Positions 17,489 to 25,687 of a DNA stretch of 64,000 bases are shown in pieces. A program made the position numbers and the translations under genes. Position 1 is the first letter of the stretch. The number at the start of each line of letters is the position of its first letter. Location of the stretch: positions 1-64,000 of the forward strand of contig MIYU01000019.1 in the NCBI GenBank assembly GCA_001875425.1. Direction: 5' to 3'. The notes beneath the pieces were generated by a model. The model worked only from the letters and a program-made list of their open reading frames with translations, made no database searches and had not been told where the DNA came from. Source of the DNA: Marine Group III euryarchaeote CG-Bathy1. Lineage in GTDB: Archaea; Thermoplasmatota; Poseidoniia; MGIII; CG-Epi1.

Positions 17489-18568
17489 TTATAATTTAAA
17501 CTCTGCTAGTTTTTCAGGTAAGTATGTGTCTGTAACGAAATCTAAACCATATTTGGCTAATGCTTGTTGTTCTGATTTTTTACCTAACTCTAATTGTAAA
17601 TCTATTTCGCTTGTCCAGAATTCATTTTGAAATCGTGGGTCTGATTTTATAGCATTCAAACTGGCGATATCTCGATCTGTTAAACTATCAGAAGGGAGAT
17701 CATAATTTACAATGTCTGAAGGAGTTACGCCCAAATAATGTGTTTTTGGATTAGCGAGGAGATGTGAAATGTGGGCCGTTTTTATTGCCCCATAAGCCAT
17801 GCTACCATAGATTCTATACGACCAAGGATCTGCGTCTGTGAAAGCCAGTACGGGTAATTTTGATGCTTTTTGCATTCTTCTTAGAAATCGTCGCGTTGAG
17901 CGGGCGGGTTGGCCCTTTGTATGTAGGATGATTGCTTTGTGGGTTTCATCAAACCCATTTTCAACAAGTCTGTCAAACATACCTCCTGTTTCTATTGCTA
18001 AAATGAACCTACTATCTTCAAAGGAGTTGAAGGTTAGTTTTTCTTCTTCAACATTGTAAGGGATGTTGTAGCCAGTATCACCGACGTCCTCTCTGCAATT
18101 TATTCTCATTGGTTTTCCTTTTCTATTTATTTCCGTTAAAACTAAATTTCCTAGGATTTTTGCTCCATCTTCTTCTGGTCTTATTTTGAAATCTTCTCTT
18201 TGTAATTTGGTAATTATTTCTAAATCTTCAATTAAATTATTAGATTCATTTTGTGTGCCGAATTTACCAAGTTCCCATGCTTCTGAAATGTAATACAGCT
18301 CTCTTAGTGTCGATGATTTTTTTTGGAGGGCCATCTCTTTGATAAAATCTAAGAGATATGTGGTTCTAAGAAGCATGTATGCGCCGTCTAGTTTTTTTGC
18401 GCTTCTGGTGGTTTTGGAATCGCCATAAACGTATACTTTTTTCTTCTCGTCGAAAACGATATTGGTTTTTGTTCGAGCTGCCAGTTGCATTTCTGGTACC
18501 TCTCCTTTGGTTAGTTGTTTGTGGATTTTTCCCGCAATTCGTTCGAGCTCTACCACAGATTCGTCCAT
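17489..18568 (-). CDS. top6A: DNA topoisomerase VI subunit A (Spo11-like)
   Basis: About 359 residues from the preferred start. The protein is the cleaving subunit of the archaeal type IIB topoisomerase that decatenates and relaxes DNA. The catalytic tyrosine lies in [11 protein letters not shown] (Y92/Y93) within the winged-helix domain. The Toprim domain shows [14 protein letters not shown], with the glutamate in IETGG, and later the acidic pair DADPW. The frame extends to 18649 but would then overlap the divergent gene at 18614, so the MDESV start at 18568 is used. MSFFY at 18601 is an alternative. The partner top6B, often adjacent in archaea, is not next to it here. Confidence 0.92.
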   Translation of the reverse strand: MDESVVELERIAGKIHKQLTKGEVPEMQLAARTKTNIVFDEKKKVYVYGDSKTTRSAKKLDGAYMLLRTTYLLDFIKEMALQKKSSTLRELYYISEAWELGKFGTQNESNNLIEDLEIITKLQREDFKIRPEEDGAKILGNLVLTEINRKGKPMRINCREDVGDTGYNIPYNVEEEKLTFNSFEDSRFILAIETGGMFDRLVENGFDETHKAIILHTKGQPARSTRRFLRRMQKASKLPVLAFTDADPWSYRIYGSMAYGAIKTAHISHLLANPKTHYLGVTPSDIVNYDLPSDSLTDRDIASLNAIKSDPRFQNEFWTSEIDLQLELGKKSEQQALAKYGLDFVTDTYLPEKLAEFKL

Positions 18569-18613
18569 AGGTGCTAGTGGATAACGGTAAAAGAATGACA
18601 TCCATGGTGGATT

Positions 18614-19321
18614 ATGAGTAATATACCCCCAGACCACCCAAGATATCATTCATTGATGGCTCGTAAACGTCTTGTGGAGTTAGGAGATCTCGTAGCTAAA
18701 GAAGGATTAATTGCTCATGGAAGAGGTGAGGCTTTTGATTATCTTTTAGGAGAAGCGACCTGTCCTCCTGCGTTGGAGGCTATCAAAGCTGCTGCTCAAA
18801 CAATCAGAGAAGCAAAGGCCCCTGTAATTTCTGTAAATGGGAATGTTGTAGCGTTAGCTGCGGAAGAAATAGCTGATCTTTCTAAGATGAGTGATGCTAA
18901 AGTTGAGATTAATTTATTTCATAGAACCTCTGAAAGGGTTTCTGGTTTATTTGAAATAATGAAAGGGGTTGGAATCGAAGCTTTAGGAGAGGAGGTAGAC
19001 GATACGATCCCTGGTTTATCTTCTGAAAGAGCTAAGTGTTGTTCTGAGGGGATTGGTTCAGCTGACGTTGTGATTGTGCCTTTAGAAGATGGCGATCGTT
19101 GTCAAGCATTGGTGGACATGGGAAAAACTGTAATTACAATTGATTTGAATCCATTATCCAGAACTTCTCAAACTGCTCATATCACGATTGTAGATGAATT
19201 GACTCGGTGTTTGCCTTTGTTGATTGATGCTGTTCGTGGAGGGGTGGATGTTGATGGTTTCAATAATAAAGAAAATCTGAAAGAGGTTCTCGGTTTTATT
19301 TCGGATAGGATTAAAAATTGA
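18614..19321 (+). CDS. 4-phosphopantoate--beta-alanine ligase (archaeal phosphopantothenate synthetase)
   Basis: The 235-residue enzyme (COG1701/DUF137 type) joins 4-phosphopantoate and beta-alanine in the archaeal route to coenzyme A. The N-terminus IPPDHPRYHSL, then GLIAHGRGEAFDYLLGE, and later VNGNVVAL, NLFHRT and TIDLNPLSRTSQTA are typical of this strictly archaeal family, and the length is as expected. It is divergent from top6A. The following gene begins with a TTG inside its TGA stop, so the two are likely coupled. Confidence 0.93.
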   Translation: MSNIPPDHPRYHSLMARKRLVELGDLVAKEGLIAHGRGEAFDYLLGEATCPPALEAIKAAAQTIREAKAPVISVNGNVVALAAEEIADLSKMSDAKVEINLFHRTSERVSGLFEIMKGVGIEALGEEVDDTIPGLSSERAKCCSEGIGSADVVIVPLEDGDRCQALVDMGKTVITIDLNPLSRTSQTAHITIVDELTRCLPLLIDAVRGGVDVDGFNNKENLKEVLGFISDRIKN

Positions 19322-20298
19322 GTGTTTTGAATATTTTATTTGTGGGTAGTGAGGAGGTTGCCTCTTCCATTGCCAAAAAATCAGATTCGCGAGATGTTGA
19401 TAATTATATTTACAAAGATTTGAAAAGTGATGGTTCGTTTTCTACTATTTCTATTCTAAGACCTAATAATTATCCGGAGAAGCCGAAGTCGTTCTTTACT
19501 TCCCTAACAATTTCAGATTTTGGAATAATTGAAGTCAATAAAGTTGATAGTGTTTTTGGAGAAGTGGTTGTTTCGATGGCTAGTGCAGGGATTGAAAATG
19601 GTTTTATTCTAATCAATCCTATTGAAGGAGACTGGGTAGATGAAGTTCAGGTGAAGGGGTTAGTAGAACAGGCAGGACTTGTCAAATGGAAATTCATTGA
19701 AAATGATGGCGTAGTCATTAGAGAGGGATTAGTAGAAATTTTGAATAAGATTGAAAATAAAGAAGAGGAGGGTTTTGTCGTCGCAGTAGATCAAGCATTT
19801 ACTGTGAAAGGGGTTGGTTTAGTTGCGATTGGTAATGTTCAACGAGGTAAGATTAGTAAACATGATAAGGTAGTTTTTGCCGGTTCTGAAGGAAATGCAA
19901 TTACTCGTTCTTTACAAGTTATGGATTTAGATGTGGAGATAGCGAACGTAGGAGACCGAGTTGGTTTAGCATTGAGAAGTAGTGGGGGATTTAGAGAAGA
20001 TATATTGGGTAAGGGTTCTATTTTAGCCGATTCAGAAGAACGATTCATTATAGAGTCAGAATCTGAGTTTGAACTAAAACGTGCAGCTTTTCAAAAGAGT
20101 GTTCTTTCAGAAGGGGATGTGATTCATTTTTGTGGTGATTTACAATTTGGAGTGGGGCGAGTTTCTAAAATTACTGAAAGAATCTTTGTTAAATGGGAAA
20201 ATCCTATTGTATTAAATAAAATATCTAAAAAAGATCCATTAATAATTCAATTAGAAGCGAGTCCTAGAATAATAGGTTCTGCTAATTTTAATAAATAA
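19318..20298 (+). CDS. Degenerate translational-GTPase (SelB/EF-Tu-like) protein without a working G domain
   Basis: The 326-residue protein keeps an EF-Tu-type domain 2: residues about 153-235 read as VDQAFTVKGVGLVAIGNVQRGKI and following strands, as in SelB and EF-Tu. The N-terminal half has the shape of a G domain, but the P-loop position is FVGSEEVASS, with no GK[ST], and only a weak NKVD remains. GTP binding is therefore unlikely. A third beta domain may follow. The TTG start overlaps the upstream CoA-synthesis gene by 4 nt. The gene may act as a regulator or a ribosome- or RNA-binding factor, but no function can be claimed. Confidence 0.6.
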   Translation: MSVLNILFVGSEEVASSIAKKSDSRDVDNYIYKDLKSDGSFSTISILRPNNYPEKPKSFFTSLTISDFGIIEVNKVDSVFGEVVVSMASAGIENGFILINPIEGDWVDEVQVKGLVEQAGLVKWKFIENDGVVIREGLVEILNKIENKEEEGFVVAVDQAFTVKGVGLVAIGNVQRGKISKHDKVVFAGSEGNAITRSLQVMDLDVEIANVGDRVGLALRSSGGFREDILGKGSILADSEERFIIESESEFELKRAAFQKSVLSEGDVIHFCGDLQFGVGRVSKITERIFVKWENPIVLNKISKKDPLIIQLEASPRIIGSANFNK

Positions 20299-20310
20299 AG
20301 ATAAGAGATT

Positions 20311-20432
20311 AGATAGAGAGACCTTCATTTCCACTGGAACTCTTTCTATACGTTAAGCGGGACATTTCCAATTATTTCTAAATAATCAAATTCTCAAATT
20401 ATTTTTCCACAGGAAATAGACCTCTCTCACTA
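20311..20432. repeat. Imperfect inverted repeat with nested palindromes in a convergent intergenic gap
   Basis: The 131-nt gap holds TTCCACTGGAA (20329-20339), a palindrome with 5-bp arms, and TTCCACAGGAA (20405-20415). They match one another in opposite orientation at 9 of 11 positions. The flanks also resemble each other: AGAGAGACC on the left and the opposite sense, CCTCTCTC, on the right. Between them lies the perfect hairpin ATTATTT-CT-AAATAAT (20371-20386). It could end transcription from both sides, since it lies between convergent genes. It also sits where strand composition appears to change. Confidence 0.55.
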
Positions 20433-22025
20433 AAAGAGATCTTTCAAAGACGAGATAGACATTCTCTTCTGTTCTGTACTATCTCTCTCTCTAACAGTAA
20501 CGGTATCATCTTCTAAACTTTCATAATCTATTGTTATGGAATGAAAAATCCCAATCTCATCCGCTCGAGCATATCTTCGCCCAATTGAACCAGATTCATC
20601 ATAAAACACATCGATACCATTTTCTAAAAGCATATTACAAACATCCTTAGCCTTTTCAGCCAAACCATCCTTTGTCATGAGTGGGGCGATAAGGACATCG
20701 TAGGGTGAAACAACCCTAGGTAGGGAAAGCCATTGTCGTTCCCCATCCTCTTTCCAGGTTGTTTCAAGAATGGAATAAAATAAACGATCTAAACCGAACG
20801 ACGGCTCTACAACACAAGGATACACCATTTCCGATTCTTGGTTGGTTTCCTTCTTGAAAAATTCTTCACCTAATGAAATCTCTTCACCATCTAATAACAC
20901 CTTCATTCCCGGAGCTAATTCCATCTCTGAAACACTTTTTTGAATTTCACCAGCCTTGGATTGAAATGCTTTACCCAGCGCTCCAACATTCAATCCCCAT
21001 CTCTCTACAGTTTTACTAGTGCCCGGTATCGGAACACGGAATTCATTTCCAGAACTAGTTCCATGCGATCGTAAATCATAATCTCCTCTATGTGCAACCC
21101 CTACAACCTCTATCCATCCTATTGATGTTTTAATTTCCCCATCCCAACAATCTTGAGAGTAGTGAGCCATCTCGTCTTTACGATGCTGCCTCCATCGCAA
21201 TGATTCTTTAGGAATCCCTACGGACTGTAAAAACGCTTGAGCAGCTGCCAGGTGTGTACCTACTAATGCCGAACCAATAACGCCCTTCTTCACTGCACTT
21301 TCAATATCAATTTCTAAAACCTCTCCTTCATTTGGTACGAGAACTAAAGATATCTTTCCTAGGTGTGTAGGAACTGAAGGCTCATCTTTAGGTAGGAAAA
21401 AATGCTCAACCTCCATTTGAGTGAATTCTCTCATCCGCAGTAATCCTTGTCTAGGTGATATTTCATTCCGATAAGATCTACCTATCTGACTCACAGCCAA
21501 AGGCATCTTGTTTCGATTAAGTCGATACAACCAAGGAAAACATTGAAAAATACTTTGAGCAGTTTCTGGTCGTAGATATCCCTTAGTGCCTCTTCCTGCA
21601 CCAACTTGTGTAGCGAACATCAAATTGAAAGCACTCAATTCAGAAAGCTCACCTTCACAAGAGGGGCAAAGCGTCGATTTCAGAACCTCAGCTAACTCTT
21701 CACGAGCCATTCCACTCCCCCCTTCTACCAATTGATCTGCCCGATAATTTTTACTACATTCTTTACATTCAACTAAAGGATCATCAAACTCAGAAAGATG
21801 TCCTGACGCTTTGAATAAATCTTCAGGTCCAACCAACGCCCCATCTAATTCTAAACAACCCAATCCCAATACATAGTGGCGTTTCCACACACGTAAGATC
21901 CTCTCTCTAAATTTCACACCTACTGGTCCATAATCGAAAAAACCAGCTAATCCACCATACGGCTCACTCGCTGGTTGAAAAAAGCCCCTTCTTTTCGCCA
22001 AACTACTTACTTTTTGATAATCCAT
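20430..22025 (-). CDS. glyS: Glycyl-tRNA synthetase (class II, archaeal/eukaryotic dimeric type)
   Basis: The 531-residue enzyme charges tRNA-Gly. The N-terminus has FFQPASEPYGGLAGFFDYGPVG, as in alpha2 glycyl synthetases. A zinc-ribbon-like insertion carries CKEC and CPSC. Motif 2 is GRSYRNEISPRQGLLRMREF, and motif 3 lies in EPSFGLDRLFY. A C-terminal anticodon-binding domain follows with LIAPLMTK and IGRRYARADEIG. The length is typical of archaea. The start directly abuts the stop of the amidohydrolase gene, so it is the third gene of the prs operon. Confidence 0.95.
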   Translation of the reverse strand: MDYQKVSSLAKRRGFFQPASEPYGGLAGFFDYGPVGVKFRERILRVWKRHYVLGLGCLELDGALVGPEDLFKASGHLSEFDDPLVECKECSKNYRADQLVEGGSGMAREELAEVLKSTLCPSCEGELSELSAFNLMFATQVGAGRGTKGYLRPETAQSIFQCFPWLYRLNRNKMPLAVSQIGRSYRNEISPRQGLLRMREFTQMEVEHFFLPKDEPSVPTHLGKISLVLVPNEGEVLEIDIESAVKKGVIGSALVGTHLAAAQAFLQSVGIPKESLRWRQHRKDEMAHYSQDCWDGEIKTSIGWIEVVGVAHRGDYDLRSHGTSSGNEFRVPIPGTSKTVERWGLNVGALGKAFQSKAGEIQKSVSEMELAPGMKVLLDGEEISLGEEFFKKETNQESEMVYPCVVEPSFGLDRLFYSILETTWKEDGERQWLSLPRVVSPYDVLIAPLMTKDGLAEKAKDVCNMLLENGIDVFYDESGSIGRRYARADEIGIFHSITIDYESLEDDTVTVRERDSTEQKRMSISSLKDLF

Positions 22026-23006
22026 TTACCAAATCACCTCTAGGATTTCACTTTTGGAATCTAACACCGCCATTTCAGGGTTTTCCCCCCTTTCTTCCAT
22101 TATTACATATCCTTTATTTTCTATCTTTATCTTTGAAAACTTATCAATTGTTTTATCCAGTCCAAAACATGCCAATTTAATCAAGTCAAGAGGAGCTATT
22201 GATGAAAATTCTTGAGCAATAAATCGCAATTCATCAATTATATTCAAAGAACAGAACATTCCATTATCTGTACCTATTCCAACATCTATCTCTAATTCTA
22301 GCATACGCTCTAAAGGGGCACGCAACCCAAATCGAGAATTGGATCTAGGACATACAACAACCCCAACACCTTCACTTTTTATTTTTATCAAATCATCATC
22401 ATCAGCTTCACATAAATGCACTAAAAAATCAGGGTCCAATTTTAACACAGGAGAAAGCTCCTCCCTCTTTTTCTCAGAATGATGTAGTGCCACAATTCCA
22501 TTTTCATTCTTCGCTTTCGAAGCCACAGCTTCTACAATCCCCTCTCCAACATCAACATAACTACTCAAACCGATATTTTCACTAGGTGCATTTTCTCCTT
22601 CATGCCCCGGTCTTCCAAGTCCTACGATTTGAATTGGAGTGTCTATTTCATTCAATAAAGAGAGCCCCTCAATACCACCTTCACGAAAATCAATAATCAA
22701 CCCTGTTCCAAATTTCTCAGCTTCTCTTATTCCACTTTCCAAGGATAGACTTCCTTTTTGATTGGATAGCCATTTTTGCTTCCAACCATCAACACCCACC
22801 AATTCTTCCAATGATAAATCATCAGGAACTTCATCTCTCGCATCTGTATCTCCTAAATGCGTATGACAATTACGAAAGGCCGGGAATATCACTCCACGTT
22901 TGGCCGGTTCAGTGGGCCGACCAAGACCTATTTCCTTTGTTAATGGATTCAACCAACCTTCTACAAAACCTTCTCGGGTAAAAACCCAACCACCCCACAC
23001 CTTCAC
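22026..23006 (-). CDS. Amidohydrolase-superfamily deaminase-like protein
   Basis: The 326-residue metal-dependent hydrolase is related to cytosine, guanine and SAH deaminases (COG0402 type). Metal ligands are visible as CHTH near residue 49-52, a histidine in ALHHSEKK, a second histidine in LVHLCEADDDD, and an aspartate in GIGTDNGMF. The protein is shorter than most members (about 400-450), with a reduced N-terminal beta sandwich, so substrate assignment is unsafe. It overlaps prs by 4 nt and abuts glyS. Linkage to PRPP synthetase makes purine or nucleoside salvage attractive, but this is inference. Confidence 0.7.
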   Translation of the reverse strand: MKVWGGWVFTREGFVEGWLNPLTKEIGLGRPTEPAKRGVIFPAFRNCHTHLGDTDARDEVPDDLSLEELVGVDGWKQKWLSNQKGSLSLESGIREAEKFGTGLIIDFREGGIEGLSLLNEIDTPIQIVGLGRPGHEGENAPSENIGLSSYVDVGEGIVEAVASKAKNENGIVALHHSEKKREELSPVLKLDPDFLVHLCEADDDDLIKIKSEGVGVVVCPRSNSRFGLRAPLERMLELEIDVGIGTDNGMFCSLNIIDELRFIAQEFSSIAPLDLIKLACFGLDKTIDKFSKIKIENKGYVIMEERGENPEMAVLDSKSEILEVIW

Positions 23007-23848
23007 TTCAATGCCTCTGCTATAACAGAAGAAACCGAGTATCGGGTATGTACACTTTCTATACTATCTGAGCACATCAATTCATCACATATCCGTAGAC
23101 GATTAGCAGCATCTTCTATGAATAGGCCGTGTGTACAAACAGCAGAAACCGACGCAGCCCCTCCTTCTTTTAACATTTTAGCAGAAGTAGCAATAGTTCC
23201 ACCAGTAGAGATTATGTCATCCAAAATCACCACATTCATTCCCTTTGGATTTAGATCTCCCATAGTAATCTCAACATTTCTATCATCAATTCTATTTTTA
23301 GACATAACATGACAATCAACATTCAATATTTCGGCAGCCTCCTCACATCGCTTCCGAGCTCCTTCATCTGGTGCAACAATAAGATCAACTCCGTTTTTCT
23401 GTAAATATTCTGCCGCAGCACGCGTGCCAGAAATATCCTGACTGGGAACTCCAAAGAAATCCAAGACCTTCGGTGCATGGATGCTAATCGTGTATACTGA
23501 ATCACACATCGAACCGATAGCAGCACCAATTGCTCGGGATGAAATCGCCTCACCATCTCTAAATGTTCTTTCTTGTCTAGAGTATCCCATATACGGTATC
23601 ACAGCTCGTATCTCTTTCGCCCCTGCTTCACGCGCAGCATCTAAAAGAAGAAGCATCTCAACAACATTATCATCTGGAAATGTATTCTGAACAACAATAA
23701 CTCGAGAACCCTTTACATTCTCTAAAAGCCTAACATAACGTTCACCATCTGCAAAACGCCGATTAATCACGCCACATACTTCAGCACCGAGCTCTTTGGC
23801 CAAAGACCGCCCCAATTTTCCATGTCCCGAACCAGCTACAACGAACAT
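23003..23848 (-). CDS. prs: Ribose-phosphate pyrophosphokinase
   Basis: The 281-residue enzyme makes PRPP from ribose 5-phosphate and ATP for nucleotide, histidine and cofactor synthesis. Family blocks are RRFADGERYVR near 30, VVQNTFPDDNVVEMLLLLDA, VIPYMGYSRQER near 86, SIHAPKVLDFF, VAPDEGARKR and the PRPP loop VVILDDIISTGGT near 205. The length fits the short archaeal form. It is the first gene of an operon with the amidohydrolase and glyS, and shares a 75-nt divergent promoter region with ridA. Confidence 0.94.
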   Translation of the reverse strand: MFVVAGSGHGKLGRSLAKELGAEVCGVINRRFADGERYVRLLENVKGSRVIVVQNTFPDDNVVEMLLLLDAAREAGAKEIRAVIPYMGYSRQERTFRDGEAISSRAIGAAIGSMCDSVYTISIHAPKVLDFFGVPSQDISGTRAAAEYLQKNGVDLIVAPDEGARKRCEEAAEILNVDCHVMSKNRIDDRNVEITMGDLNPKGMNVVILDDIISTGGTIATSAKMLKEGGAASVSAVCTHGLFIEDAANRLRICDELMCSDSIESVHTRYSVSSVIAEALK

Positions 23849-23865
23849 TACGTGTAAATCGCCCC

Positions 23866-23875
23866 CCCATAAAAC
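23866..23875 (-). promoter_or_regulatory. TATA box for the prs operon
   Basis: Minus-strand GTTTTATGGG is centred about 23 nt before the prs ATG (23848), predicting a leaderless transcript. Confidence 0.4.
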
Positions 23876-23896
23876 AACTTTCTCTAGGCGAAGGCC

Positions 23897-23905
23897 GTTT
23901 ATATC
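23897..23905 (+). promoter_or_regulatory. TATA box for ridA
   Basis: GTTTATATC is centred about 23 nt before the ATG at 23924, consistent with a start of transcription at or next to the start codon. Confidence 0.5.
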
Positions 23906-23923
23906 TCAAATTAATACCACATT

Positions 23924-24304
23924 ATGAAAGAAATCATCACTTCATCTAATGCACCACCACCAGTAGGCCCATATTCACAAGGAGTCGCACTGGGTGGTTT
24001 TATTTTTTTAAGCGGACAAGTCGGTCGAAAAACAGATACTACTGAATTAGAGATAGGCGTAACCGCTCAAACCCGTCAGGCGATTCTCAATATGCAAGCA
24101 GTATTGGCTGAAAAAAATCTAACTTTAGCTAATGTAGTGAAAACATCAGTCTTCTTAGCGGACATGAATGATTTTGCAGAAATGAACGCAGTCTATGCAG
24201 AATTCTTCGATGAGGACACCGCTCCAGCTAGATCAACAATCGAAGTCGCTAGATTGCCACTGGATGCATCGATGGAAATCGATGCAATAGCATCTCTCGA
24301 TTAG
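23924..24304 (+). CDS. RidA/YjgF-family enamine/imine deaminase
   Basis: The 126-residue trimeric-fold protein has the N-terminal PPPVGPYSQGV block, LSGQVG in the second strand, and the C-terminal PARSTIEVARLPLD block with the conserved arginine that binds the substrate carboxylate. The family hydrolyses reactive enamines released by PLP-dependent dehydratases. The length and all signature positions are normal. It has its own TATA box, and its stop overlaps the convergent ceramidase-like gene by 4 nt. Confidence 0.92.
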   Translation: MKEIITSSNAPPPVGPYSQGVALGGFIFLSGQVGRKTDTTELEIGVTAQTRQAILNMQAVLAEKNLTLANVVKTSVFLADMNDFAEMNAVYAEFFDEDTAPARSTIEVARLPLDASMEIDAIASLD

Positions 24305-24975
24305 GAAGATTCCTTCTCTATACTACTCTTCATTAGACCGACAAATAAACAGTAGAGCATACCTCCATTGAGGGTATGCCATACAAAATGAGTCCCTAGT
24401 GAAAAAGAATCACAAATATTTTCATCAATCGAACGGAAGAAGATGGAGATTGCAAAAAGCGGCGCCGCAGCCAAAACAAAATACGCACGTTCACCTTCAC
24501 GATAGTATGCATATCCCCCTAACAATGCAATGAAGAACATACTTGAAAAATAACCAGAAGAACCATTAGCATAATCTGCAGGAAATGGAATCGCTAATAT
24601 GATTGTTACAACAACGAACGCTGCCCAACTTACAGGCACAATCCACCACCGAGGCATAATCATATGCCAACAAAACACCCCCATGTATACGAATTGAAAA
24701 ATAGTAATCGGCCCACTATCTGTCAGTAGTGCCCATCTAGTTGCAAAAGTATGGAAGAGAAAACTACCAACACCTATTGTACATATCAATCCCAACAATA
24801 AAACAAATTCCCAATGTTTCCTTCCACCCTTTTCTCGATAATTCTGATAATAGTACCACCCAGCTACGAATGCTATGATGAAGGCTAGATTAGTAACGGC
24901 ATTCAATGGCTCAGATAAGAACGTAGCATCGGTACGTTCACAATAATTGTCAAGGGGTTCGGACCAATCTGCCAT
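24301..24975 (-). CDS. Ceramidase-like (CREST superfamily) membrane hydrolase
   Basis: The 224-residue protein has seven hydrophobic helices. The N-terminal motif DNYCERTDATFLSEPLNAVTNLAF and the later GSFLFHTFATRW..LTDSGPI and HFVWHTLNGG match the alkaline ceramidase/PAQR-related CREST family. The conserved Glu, Ser, His and Asp residues are in the expected helices and would bind zinc. Its substrate in an archaeon is unclear, because sphingolipids are not expected. It may act on another amide lipid. The gene lies just upstream of tRNA-Ser's 3' end on the same strand. Confidence 0.75.
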   Translation of the reverse strand: MADWSEPLDNYCERTDATFLSEPLNAVTNLAFIIAFVAGWYYYQNYREKGGRKHWEFVLLLGLICTIGVGSFLFHTFATRWALLTDSGPITIFQFVYMGVFCWHMIMPRWWIVPVSWAAFVVVTIILAIPFPADYANGSSGYFSSMFFIALLGGYAYYREGERAYFVLAAAPLFAISIFFRSIDENICDSFSLGTHFVWHTLNGGMLYCLFVGLMKSSIEKESS

Positions 24976-24986
24976 ATTATTCCTAA

Positions 24987-25074
24987 TGGCGCGGGGAGGG
25001 GGATTTGAACCCCCGTGGGATTACTCCCATTGGATTAGCAATCCAACGCAATGGCCAGACTATGCGACCCCCGC
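24987..25074 (-). tRNA. tRNA-Ser (GCT anticodon)
   Basis: This 88-nt tRNA has the long variable arm of the serine class. On the minus strand the acceptor GCGGGGG pairs with TCCCCGC (one G-T). The anticodon stem TTGGA/TCCAA holds loop TTGCTAA with anticodon GCT. The variable arm TGGGAGTAATCCCA forms a stem, followed by the T arm GGGGG/CCCCC region. The discriminator is G, and CCA is encoded at 24987-24989. Confidence 0.93.
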
Positions 25075-25094
25075 ACATCTGCCTTGAGAATGCC

Positions 25095-25103
25095 TTTGTA
25101 TAA
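25095..25103 (+). promoter_or_regulatory. TATA box for the XTP pyrophosphatase gene
   Basis: TTTGTATAA is centred about 25 nt before the ATG at 25125, as expected for a leaderless archaeal transcript. Confidence 0.45.
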
Positions 25104-25124
25104 GGCGCTTTTGTTAACCCTATT

Positions 25125-25685
25125 ATGAAGATACACCTAATCACTTCCAATAAGGGGAAGGTTGAGGAACTGTCTGCAATGTTAACACCATTAGGTCACG
25201 AGACGGAACAAACAGATCTTCAATGCCCAGAACTTCAAGCCAATAATTTAGAGGAAGTCATCGTTCACGGCTTAGAATGGTTGAAAGATGTTGTAAATGG
25301 TGAAAACGTATTGATAGATGATGCAGGCGTTTTCATAGAGGCGTTGGGAGGATTTCCAGGTGTATATTCTAGATACGCTTACGACACAATTGGTTTGAGT
25401 GGTATTCTAAAACTCATGGAAGGTATAGAAAATAGACGCGCATCATTCAAATGTGTTTTAGGATTCTTACAGAGCAACGGAACACAGTATGTGTTGGCAG
25501 GTGAAACCCACGGAACTCTAACTCACAAGGAAAAGGGAGAAGAAGGATTCGGCTATGATCCAATATTTATTCCCGATGGCGAAGAGAAAACATTCGCTGA
25601 GTTGGATATGAATAGAAAAAATCAACTAAGTCATAGAGGTAAAGCACTAAACAAACTACTAGATATTTTATCGTCAATAGAATGA
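25125..25685 (+). CDS. rdgB: XTP/dITP pyrophosphatase (RdgB/HAM1 family)
   Basis: The 186-residue house-cleaning enzyme hydrolyses XTP and dITP to monophosphates. Signatures are ITSNKGKVEEL at residues 5-15, the acidic IDDAGVFIEAL with FPGVYSRYA near 65-85, and GFGYDPIFIPDG near 145. The C-terminal KNQLSHRGKAL block completes the family pattern. The length is normal. It has its own promoter, and its stop is 2 nt from the convergent transketolase stop. Confidence 0.93.
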   Translation: MKIHLITSNKGKVEELSAMLTPLGHETEQTDLQCPELQANNLEEVIVHGLEWLKDVVNGENVLIDDAGVFIEALGGFPGVYSRYAYDTIGLSGILKLMEGIENRRASFKCVLGFLQSNGTQYVLAGETHGTLTHKEKGEEGFGYDPIFIPDGEEKTFAELDMNRKNQLSHRGKALNKLLDILSSIE

Positions 25686-25687
25686 AA

